A stretch of 64,000 nucleotides of DNA from Mortierella alpina (lineage: Eukaryota > Mortierellomycota > Mortierellomycetes > Mortierellales > Mortierellaceae): contig JANATF010000006.1 of the NCBI GenBank assembly GCA_029449245.1, forward strand, positions 1,240,001-1,304,000. The letters run 5' to 3'. The notes beneath the pieces are model-generated. The model saw only the letters and a program-made list of their open reading frames with translations, did no database searches and was not told the origin of the DNA. A program made the translations under genes and the position numbers. Below are positions 32,841 to 42,600 of the stretch, piece after piece; within the stretch, counting starts at the first letter, position 1, and every line of letters begins with the position of its first letter.

Positions 32841-35199
32841 CCTGCCCTGGACCGCGAGCTAATGGAGCTGGAGGGCAGTGTCGCTCGAGATACCGCTCGC
32901 ATCAACGCCGTTTACCACCTCCACGCCCGCAACATCACCCGTGACGTGCAGATTGCGGTGGACAGGTGCCACGCCCAGTATCGAGCGCACACGGTTCGAT
33001 ATGTCAAAGAAGGTCGGCGTATGCAGAAAGACCTGTCGGCATTGCACCAACTCAACGATGCCCAGTACCGGGACTCGCTCGCACGTCTCAAGCAACAAGC
33101 ACAGGAAAGGCTGTCTCCGTTTAACGCCCAGCGCGACGGCAGTCTCCGCAAGATCAGGGCTGACCAAGAGCAGCAACAACGATTAATTACGGGTCGGCAC
33201 CTGGAGCGAAAACAGCTCTATCTGATAGAGCAGACCCGCCTACAGGCTGTCGAGATTAAGAAGCAGGCAGTCGCCGCCGAAGCCAAACGCAGGCAGCGAG
33301 CAGAGGAGACTCGACAGCAGGCGCTGGAGGCTCGACTACAAGCCGAACAGCAGGCGACGGCGGCTGGACTACGAGCGAGGGAGGCTGACAGACTGTTTGC
33401 GCTCCAAGTAGAGGAGCAACAACTACAAGCACGATTACAGAGACTCCAGATTGCAGAGGATCGGATACGGGCGCGACAGCTGGTATTGGAGGAGCGACGA
33501 CGAGCCCGAGAGGTACGCAGACGTCCACCACTCGAACACTTGCAACAACACTCGTTGCGGGCAGAGTACCGCGCAGCAGCTGCAGCCGCGGAGATGCCGG
33601 GCCTCGCCGTGGCTACGGTTGGTCCTGTGTGCATGTCTCTCTCGGACGCGCGCGCTGTGGAAAGGCTGCGGGGCACATGGGTTGACAACAACAAGCCCAG
33701 GACACTTTCGTCGGACGGATCATTGATCAAGAGCGGCACGGCCAACATTGCCATGGCGTTCGGTGTCGCGGATCTCACACAACCCGAATTACTCACAGCG
33801 CAGGGGAGAACGGACGGTTACGCCTCCTCTGCGAAACCCGAACTCATGGGTTTACTTGCGGCCATTCTCTCGGCACCTCCAGACCAGGACATTCTGGTAG
33901 AGTTGGACAATGAGTCCGTGGTTGTGCAGTATCAGCAGTTGGTCAAGGACAGGCGGGACGCACTGCCTCGTAAACAACAACGCAGCAACTACGCAGGTCT
34001 ATGGGCGGTCCTTCACCAAGTAGTTCTGGACAGAGCAGGATCAACAGAGGTGCAGTGGGTTCGCGGCCATAGCGACAATGCAGGCCAACACAGTGGCAGA
34101 CCGAGTGGCGACCCAGGCTGTAAGACAGAACACAGCACCGTGGACGGTGGACCTTGGCACACAACATGGTATACAGCACTTTGCGCGTTTCCAGAGCGTC
34201 CTGGTTGAGACAGATCTACGCCAGATTCTCAAGCAACAATCCGTCATACGCCACCATCAGTCATGGACGACACAACGACGAGTCAAGAGTGGCGTCAAGG
34301 ACATCCATGACATCGAGTGGCGGTCTACACTGGCTCACATCCACAATCGCTGCTCTGTCCACTCGTTTTACAGCAGCGCCAAGGAGACCCATCAGCGCAC
34401 ACATCGTATCAAAACTCTGCATGGCATGCTACCCACGCTCAACAGCATGCAAGCGCGTCATCCCCACCTCTATCCACACTGCATCTGTCGCGGCTGTGAG
34501 CTAGAGGAAGAAGATAATCACCACCTCTGGAGCTGCGGCGCGCTGGATGACGTTAACACGGTCATTTGGGAGGCTGCACTGGCACGCATTGATGGCTGGG
34601 GTCAGACTGCAACGGTCAAATACAACAAAGCGCACGAGGAGACGCAGGTCGAGTGGGCCTGTCCATCTTCGAGCAACAATATCCAAGGGCTGTCGAGCAT
34701 TATCGGCGCTCGCGAGGTGCTTTTGGGCGAAGGTGTACCAGACTGCCATCCGGATCCCAAATGGACGGTCGCGGACCTCTACCGAGGGATTACCCCTATT
34801 AGCCTCATTCAGGAGTGGGGCAACCTCTTTGCCACCCCAAAATCAATCGCGCAATCCGTCATCCACAAGTTCGTTGGGTACCTGGCCGAGCAGGCCACCG
34901 AGCTGATATGGAAGCCCCGATGTAAAGCCACCATTGCATGGGAACCAGAGCAAGGCATCACACCAGCCCAGAAGAGGGCCGTCTATCACGGACCCAGAGG
35001 CGACTGGAGCGCAGGGTACGGGTTCAAGTTCAGTATGGATCACTGCCCGTGCAGCCATTTGCTCGTCGACCACCATAACGGCCAATGCCCAGGCCCAGTC
35101 CGTGACCCACTCGCAGCGGACCACACACTTCTGGAGTGCTGGCTGGGAAAGCAGCACAGGACCACCATGGAGGGAGTAGGGAAGGTACCCTTTTTATAA
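32841..35199 (+). pseudogene. LINE-2 ORF2 C-terminus: coiled coil, RNase H, zinc knuckle
   Basis: From 32841 a Gln/Arg/Glu-rich coiled coil of ~240 residues leads to an RNase HI domain: SSDGSLIKSG (first Asp), AKPELMGLLAAI (Glu), VELDNESVV (Asp) and RGHSDN (final Asp). A frameshift at ~34078 moves the rest to another frame (QANTVADRVATQ...), which carries a CxxC...HxxxxC knuckle (CRGCELEEEDNHHLWSC) and ends at 35199. RNase H after RT is typical of Tad and related clades. The frameshift and missing 5' part make it non-functional. The ATG at 32739 lies in the hAT exon and is not a LINE start. Confidence 0.88.
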
Positions 35200-35411
35200 C
35201 AGCAACCTTCGTCCGTTAGACACGCTGATGAGGCGTGGCAATAGTCGCGCGGGCCTGAGGGGTTGGAACCCAGGGAACGTGACTTGTCTTATGATGACTA
35301 GGACTCGATCCAAGGAGGATGGAATGGATGGTAGATCTTTGCCAGGTAGTTCTTAAGATTCGTAGCGTCATTCGACTTGAGAGGCATATTGTTATAAAAA
35401 AAAAAAAAAAA
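32841..35411 (+). mobile_element. LINE-2: 5'-truncated Tad-like non-LTR element with poly(A)
   Basis: Bounded by 17-bp duplications ACCAGGTGGTCGTCCAC at 32824-32840 and 35412-35428, with ~16 A at 35396-35411. Only the 3' third of ORF2 and the 3' UTR (35200-35395) were inserted, as expected from incomplete target-primed reverse transcription. The target is the hAT transposase gene. Confidence 0.9.
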
Positions 35412-35681
35412 ACCAGGTGGTCGTCCACATATGACATGCTGCAGCGGGCGATTTTGCTCCAGGAAGCATACAACCAAGTCTGCAGTATAGACAGAGACTT
35501 GATGGGGTACGTCTTAACGGAGCGGGACTGGGAGTTCATACAAAGTTTGAGCAACTTGCTCGCCCCTTTCGCCAGCCTCACGACCAAGCTGTCGACAGAT
35601 CGGTCGTATGCATCGGTCCCGATTGTCATTAGCGGATTCAACAAGCTGATTGACAACCTGGAGCAGTACAGGAGGAGTCGC
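35412..35681 (+). pseudogene. hAT transposase remnant, 3' part
   Basis: Resumes after LINE-2 with TRWSSTYDMLQRAILLQEAY, the hallmark hAT catalytic-region motif, followed by a helical segment (LLAPFASLTTKLSTDRSYASVP). The frame ends abruptly at the LTR of element B (after EQYRRS). The C-terminal dimerisation region is not in the window. Confidence 0.8.
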
Positions 35682-35781
35682 TGTAACAGTAGTGTCCAGT
35701 CACAACGACTATATAGAGTAGAGTAGTACGATACCTGTAAATACATTCCTTTTCCACCTACTTGACCTGACCCCTACTACA
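35682..35781 (+). repeat. 5' LTR of element B (100 bp)
   Basis: TGTAACAGTAG...CCCTACTACA with TATATAG; identical by eye to the 3' copy at 54335-54434. Confidence 0.93.
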
Positions 35782-35791
35782 TGGTAGCAAA
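35782..35791 (+). promoter_or_regulatory. primer-binding site of element B
   Basis: TGGTAGCAAA directly after the LTR. TGGTAGC is complementary to the 3' end (GCUACCA) of fungal initiator tRNA-Met, and TTCGATCC, matching its T-arm complement, follows 8 nt later. A tRNA-primed element is the likely reading. Confidence 0.65.
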
Positions 35792-35960
35792 GTAACTTCG
35801 ATCCACCAGACCCCAGACCCCAGACCCAGACACTTGCCCTCTCCCCTTCCCTGACCCAGATCCTAACCCATCACTACACCCAGAACCCCTGACTACCGCC
35901 ACCATTGACCCTGAATATCACGACCTTGACTACCTCTGCAACGCCTTCGCCACCTTGAAC

Positions 35961-37037
35961 ATGGCCAACGAAAACCAGTTCCAGGCACCCATGGCCGCTA
36001 CACCCACTACCAGCGTCGTCCTGCCCAATGCCTCCACCTTCCGTTTCCCAAACCCACCATTCTACGAGGGCGCTCGCGATGGATTCAAATGCGACGCCTG
36101 GCTCACGGCGGTTCAACGCTTCTTCGTGGGAGCAAAGATCGCCGCTGAGGAAAGGACCCTTCACGCGATCATCTTCCTGACGGGCACAGCATCCCTTTGG
36201 TGGGAATCCCACCCTCTTGCCGACGACGCACATTGGTTCGATTTCGTTGAGGCCTTCCGCACCGAGTTCCGCCCCGTCGGTTTCCTGGACAGCATCCGCT
36301 CACTCTTATATTCCATCGCTTTCACCTCGACCTGCTCCGAATACATTCAACGCATTCGACTTTATCGCTCCATGCTTATTTCCCCTTCAATGTCGCATGA
36401 CGCACGCGCGTTCCTGGATGAGACCATCAAGACTTGCTTCTACAAAGGCGCCCCTACTGACCTTCAACAAATGCTTAAAGGGTTTGAGGTCTCAAACCCC
36501 GGCAACTCCGACCTCCAGACTCTACTCTCCACCGCCGAACGCTTCGACAACATTTACAATTTTAAACCCGACTCAGTGATGAACCCCAAACCCGCCACTT
36601 CCCTGCAATCCACTCAAAAAATCGCCACCGCCCCGACCTTCAACCAACCCGACCCTTACGCGATGGAAGTTGATCACCTCGCGCTCCCCCAGGTCCTCAT
36701 CAACGCCATCGTTCAAGAGGTCAATAGACAAAACAGCAACCAGCGGAACCAATACCAGGCAACCTATAATCAGCGGGGCCCTCGCCTCAACGGTAACCAG
36801 CACCAATGGGGCCGCAACAACAACCACAACAACGACTGGGCTCACCTCCCAAAACTGACTCCCGCAGAGCGACAGTATCTCATCGACAACGGCGGCTGTT
36901 TCAAGTGCCGCAAGCTGGGACATCTGTCATATGAGAACAGGTGCCCCCCTCGCCCCCGCGGAATGAATCATATAGCAACTAACGTGGGCGCTCCCTTCCA
37001 TGGCCAGTCGGGAAACGCCCCCAGCGGTCAGGCTTAG
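35961..37037 (+). CDS. element B gag
   Basis: 358 aa, translation the same as the element A gag by eye. Start chosen at the ATG 35961; a TTG six bases upstream is in frame but unlikely. The frame is intact, so capsid could still be made from the upstream LTR promoter even though pol is broken. Confidence 0.92.
   Translation: MANENQFQAPMAATPTTSVVLPNASTFRFPNPPFYEGARDGFKCDAWLTAVQRFFVGAKIAAEERTLHAIIFLTGTASLWWESHPLADDAHWFDFVEAFRTEFRPVGFLDSIRSLLYSIAFTSTCSEYIQRIRLYRSMLISPSMSHDARAFLDETIKTCFYKGAPTDLQQMLKGFEVSNPGNSDLQTLLSTAERFDNIYNFKPDSVMNPKPATSLQSTQKIATAPTFNQPDPYAMEVDHLALPQVLINAIVQEVNRQNSNQRNQYQATYNQRGPRLNGNQHQWGRNNNHNNDWAHLPKLTPAERQYLIDNGGCFKCRKLGHLSYENRCPPRPRGMNHIATNVGAPFHGQSGNAPSGQA
37010..37016 (+). 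promoter_or_regulatory. -1 ribosomal frameshift heptamer GGGAAAC (element B)
   Basis: Phase tcG GGA AAC, six codons plus stop before the gag end (TAG 37035-37037). CAGCG (37022-37026) can pair with CGCTG ~28 nt downstream as a stimulatory stem. The -1 frame is open from here through the pol start. Confidence 0.8.
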
Positions 37038-39312
37038 TCCAGGACTTGATCGCTGAAACCCCCTCCCTTTCTCCTCTGGACAAAGGGAGTGAGCCTCGCC
37101 CCCAGGCAAGTACTTGTTCTATTTCTGCAAATAAAATTGCTGCTGAACATCAGGCTTGCCGCACACCTGCGCTCGCTCCCTCACATGCAAATGAGAATAA
37201 TACTCTGGATACTCACCCCGCCCCCAACCCCGCGCCCCCTGTTGCCAAACCTTGCCATGACCCATCTGTGGTGCTTAGATTGCCTGAGAAGATGGACCTG
37301 GACCCAGCCTCCTCAAACGCGTCTTCACCCGCGCTCTCCAAGAGCAAACAGAGACGTGTGCGCAAACGTGCCGTTCGGCTACAGTCCTACAGTGTGACTG
37401 AGGCTGAGCGCACGCTGCTCACGTTCATTGGCTCCGTCAATGGACACCCTGCACGCATCCTCATCGATGGCGGTGCAGAGGGAAACGTCATTAGTACCTC
37501 CTTTCAGAAACGACATTCACTTCCTCTCCATTCGCGCAACCCCATTCCCATTGTTCTTCCTGACGGCTCCTCCTCCATCACTCAGCACACTGTCCCCATC
37601 ACCCTCACTCGCAACAACTACGCTGACAATCTCGACCCCCTCCTTTATCCACTCAAATCTTACGACCTGATCCTCGGCAAACCATGGCTCACAACCACCA
37701 ACCCCGACATCAACTGGCGCACCAACGACTTGCATTTCCAGCACCGTGGCTGCAATGTCATCTGGTCATGCAGAGGATTCGCCCCCTCTTCCATTACAGC
37801 TAAGTCTGGAGGCCGCCTCCTGAGCCACATGCACTTCAACTCCCTCGCCTCCCAACCCGGCAACGAAGTGTTCCTGGCGTTAGTCAAGACCACTTCGGGC
37901 AACAACCCCTCCACTCCTCCCGTCCCTGACGAAGTGCTCCCCATACTCGACGAGTTTCGCGACGTCTTCCCCACCTCCCTCCCTGATGGTCTCCCACCAG
38001 ACCGAGGCGATGCAATGAAAATCGAAACTGATCCCACCGCCGACCCCCCTGTCCGACCAGTCATTCGTCTCTCCATTGCGGAACTCGATGAGCTCAGGAA
38101 GCAGTTGGACGAATTGCTGAAAAAGAAGTTCATCAAACCTAGCACCTCGCCATACGGAGCACCTGTCCTTTTTGTCAAAAAGAAGGATGGATCGTTACGC
38201 ATGTGTGTGGACTACCGCGGCCTGAACAGAATCACCCGAAAGAACCGCCATCCCCTCCCCCGCATTGACGAGCTCATCGACCGCTTTCGCGGCGCGCAGT
38301 TTTTTACCAAACTTGATCTCCTCTCTGGGTACCACCAACAGCGCGTTTACGACCCACACACACACAAAACCGCCTTTCGCTGTCGCTACGGTCACTTTGA
38401 GTTTAACGTTGTCCCTTTCGGGCTGACTAACGCTCCTGCCTCTTTTTCAAACATGATGTTTAACGTGTTCGACCCGATCCTCGACAAATGGGTGGTCATT
38501 TACCTCGATGACATTCTGATCTACTCGAAAACAAAGGAGGAACACCTGGACCACATCAGGAGTGCGCTGACCCTTCTGCGCAAACACGGACTCTACGTCA
38601 AACTGAGCAAGTGTTCGTTCATGCAGGAAGAGACGGAGTTTTTGGGACACGTAATCTCCAAGGACGGGATCCACACCAACGCTGGCCTCGTCCGCGCCAT
38701 TCGCGAGTGGCCTCGACCTAGCAAGCAGAAGGATGTGCAACAATTCATTGGCCTCGCTCAATTTTACCAACAGTATATTGATGGATTTGCTGACATCGCA
38801 TTACCGTTGACTGGTCTCTTAGGTGAGGGCGTGCCATTCTCTTGGGACCCTGACAAGGAACACGCCTTCACCGCTCTCAAGGACGCCATCAGCAAAGCAC
38901 CGGTACTCAGGATCTTTGACCCCGATCTAGCCACCACTGTTGAAGCTGATGCGTCTGGATTCGCTGTTGGAGCCGTGCTTTTCCAGACAGACGAAAATGG
39001 AGTCTCGAGACCAGTGGCGTTCACATCCAGGAAGATGAATTCTGCAGAAAGGAACTATCCAACTCACGAACAGGAGCTGCTGGCTGTCGTTCACGCGCTA
39101 AAGACATGGCGTTATTATCTGGATGGATCACACTTCGTCGTGTACACGGATCACGCCACGCTTCGCCACTTTCCAACGCAACCCAAACTGACTCGCAGAC
39201 AGGCACGTTGGATGGAGTTGCTACAGGAGTACGACTTTGATTTCAAGTATAAGCGTGGCGCAGACAACATCGTACCAGACGCCCTCTCCAGACGACCTGA
39301 CCACAAGGAACC
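37010..39312 (+). pseudogene. element B pol, part 1: protease, RT, RNase H
   Basis: Same domains as in element A (LIDGGAEGNVIS; YLDDILIYSK; EADASGFAVGAVL). One residue differs in RNase H (TDENG here, TDEHG in A). The frame is cut after DHKEP by element C at 39313 and resumes at 51904. Confidence 0.92.
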
Positions 39313-39640
39313 TGTCGTGAATCTGGGCAGGGCAAGGACAGGTTGACCTTTCACAAGGGCAAGAGGGCAGGGACAAGGGAAGTGGTAAGACAGGAGGGTT
39401 CAGGGTATGATCAAGGATGTATTCAAGTTACTAGGTAAAGAGCAACTGTAGAGAGGGAACTACAGACTATATATACTAAACACTGAGCCCAGCGCGTAAT
39501 GCCGCTTTGACCCATAGTCACCAGTCAGGACATAATTCAAGGCATTCAGTAAAAAGGGGGCGCATGTCGACAAGGCATTAAAAGGCGAAATAAGGCTTGG
39601 CCTAGGATACTACGCTTATCCTAGGGCCGAGTACGCGACA
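39313..39640 (-). repeat. 3' LTR of element C (328 bp)
   Basis: Ends TGTCGTGAATC and GTACGCGACA on the plus strand. Contains a TATATATA box and, downstream in coding sense, ACCTAGTAAC. Confidence 0.95.
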
Positions 39641-39650
39641 ACCCCCCCAT

Positions 39651-42600
39651 TTAGGGCTGAGCTCCGCGAAGCGTAGGGCCGGGTTTGTGAGGGTGAGCAT
39701 GATGAAACTGCTTGATGAGTCTCGGGGCGCCTTGAACCAACTCAGCAGGCTCCCAAGTGCGAGCAGATATGGGGTAGCCTTTCCAGTGGACATGGTAGAG
39801 GAGTCTGCCACGGGCCACTTTGGAGTCTAGGATGGCTTCGACTTCGAACTCCTCCTCTCCAGCAACGACGAGTGGAGGTAGAGGTTTGGGTGTCCGACCC
39901 GGGATCGTATCTTGGCGGAAACGCTCGAGGAGGCCGACGTGGAAGATCGGGTGGATCTTCATGGTACTTGGGAGGTCCAGGCGGTATGAGCGAGTTCCAA
40001 CCTTCTCGAGTATTTGAAAAGGGCCAACTCGTTTGTAGTCAAGTTTCTTGGCTGGTCGCTCGGTACGGAGGTTTCGGGCGTCTAACCAGACTTTGTCACC
40101 AACACTGAAATCAGGCTGAGCAATTGTTTTGGTATCGAAATGTCGGGCGTGTCTTTCATTCGCAGACTGGATGTTGAACTTCATCTCAGAATGAATGTCT
40201 AGAAGAGCCTTGATGTGGTCAGGACAAGGGATGTTGTCCTTAGTCACCCGGGGTACGGTAACTGAGAACTTGGGGTGGAAACCAAAGTTAGCGAAGAAAG
40301 GAGTCGTCTTCGTGGACGAGTGTTCCGTGTTGTTGTAAGTGAACTCGGCGAGCGGGAGTAAAGTGCTCCAGTTTGACTGTTGATAGTCGATATAACAGCG
40401 TAGGTACTGCTCGAGAATCGAGTTGACTCTCTCAGTCTGGCCGTCAGTCCTAGGATGGAATGCAGTAGAGAGGTTCTGCTCGATCTGGAGGGCCTTGAAG
40501 ACTGTCTTAGTGAACTTAGAAGTGAAGGTGACGCCTCTATCGGAGACGACGTCGTCTGGAAGACCGTGGGCGGCGAAGACTTTTTCCAAGAAGAGCTGCA
40601 CGGTACCCTCCGCGTCCACGGTATCTGTGGTAGGGGCAAAGTGAGCCATCTTCGTGAATCGATCGACAAAGACACATATCGCGGTGTAGCCTTTGGAGGC
40701 GGGCAGTTGAGTGATAAAGTCTACGGAGATCGAGGACCAGGGCCGATCAGGGATCGGCAAGGATTGCAGGAGGCCATACGGCTTGTGATTGCTTGACTTG
40801 CTACGTTGGCAAATATCGCATCCACCGACGTAATTCTTGATATATTGTCGCATGCTGGGCCAAAAGAACGTGCGAGAGACAAGATCAAATGTTTTAGTAA
40901 TACCAAAGTGCCCCGCAGTGGGAGAATCGTGGCATTCTTCAAGGATCATTTTCTTGAGATCCGGGTCGTCGGGGACACAGACCAGGCCGTCATGTAGTAG
41001 AAGGCCGTCCTGGACAGAGTAGAGGCCGTCAGGGTCTGGCGTCTCAAGGTTCTCAGCAAGGATCGCGCTGAATGTAGGGTCGTTAGGAAGTGAATGCGTA
41101 ATTAATTCTTGAATGGCTGACTTCTCTGGGAGCAGCGGCAGGGCTTGTAGGGCATTCAAAAATTGAATTGGTGGCAGGAGGGTTAAGGCGGTCTTGCTTA
41201 GTGCAGCCGCACTCCCCTCCTCAGGTTTGTCTCTCCGAGACAAAGAGTCAGCCGCAGCGTTCTGCGAGCCAGGGCGGTATTTGATGACAAAATTATAGTC
41301 CGATAGGACTTCAGACCAGCGGACCTGGCGACGGCTAAGGTTGCGGGTGGTTGTAAAATATTCCAGATTGCGGTGGTCAGTAAGGACGACTGTGGTAGAG
41401 GCTGAGAACTCAAGGTAGTGTCGCCAGTGCTTGAAGGCGCACACAATGGCTAACAGTTCTTTGTCATAGATCTGGTAATTCATTTCCGCAGGCAGGAGTT
41501 TTCTGGAGTAGAAGGCAACAGGGTGGAGGTGGTCATCGTCATCATATTGGCTGCAAACTCCACCGAGGGCGTAGTCGGAGGCATCGACTTCGATGACACA
41601 CGCTTTTGTGTGATCAAAGTGACGGAGGATCGGGCCAGACATCAAACGAGCTTTGAGTTCATCAAAAGCGTCTTGCGCGGCTCTTGACCAAATGAACTTG
41701 GCATTCTTCTTGAGCAGAGTGGTGAGAGGGGTGGCTACTTTGGAGTAGTTCTTGACGAAGCGGCGGTAGAAGTTAGCGAGTCCGAGGAACACCTGAATGT
41801 CAAAAGCTGATTTAGGGGTAGCCCATTCTTGAATGGCGGCCACCTTGGCAGGATCCATGGAGATGCCATTAACACCAATGACGAATCCCAGGAACGAGAC
41901 CTCTTGCTTATCGAACGCGCATTTCTCGAGCTTCAGACAGATGCCCGCAGCTTCTAATTTCTTGAGGGCCTTTTTGACTTGTGCGGTGTGCTCGTCAAGT
42001 GATTCGGAATATATGAGAATATCGTCAAGGTAGACAACAACAAAATCATCCAAGTAGTCGCGCAGGACGTCGTTCACGAACGCTTGGAAGGTTCCTGGGG
42101 CATTCATGAGCCCGAATGGCATGACTTGATACTCAAAGTGACCGTAACGACAGCGAAACGCGGTCTTCCACTCGTCGCCTTTCGCTATTCGGAGAAGGTT
42201 GTAGGCACCACGCATGTCCAATTTGGTAAAATACTTGGCTTTTCCTAACTGGTCAAACGTTTCGGAGATCAGTGGTAAAGGGCATCGATTGGGAGTTGTG
42301 ATTTTGTTAAGTCCTCGGTAATCGACACAAAGGCGAAGGGAACCGTCTTTTTTCTTGACAAAGAGAATGGGCGCTCCGGCTGGGGATTCCGAGCGGCGAA
42401 TGAAACCTTTAGCCAGGTTTTCTTTGAGATATTCGTGTAGGGCCTTGAGCTCCGTCTGCGAGAGGTTGTAGACAGGCCCAAAAGGTACGTTGGCGCCTTC
42501 TGCAATGGGAATACTATGGTCGTAGGGTCGGTGTGGCGGGAGTTTGTCCGCCTGAGTCTTGGAGAACACTTGAGAGTATTCAGCGTATTTTTCAGGGAGC

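Noticed and set aside
32739-34208. 489-codon plus-strand ORF as a single gene
   Set aside because: Its first ~34 codons are hAT-target DNA in another frame and the rest is LINE-2; the join is the insertion site.
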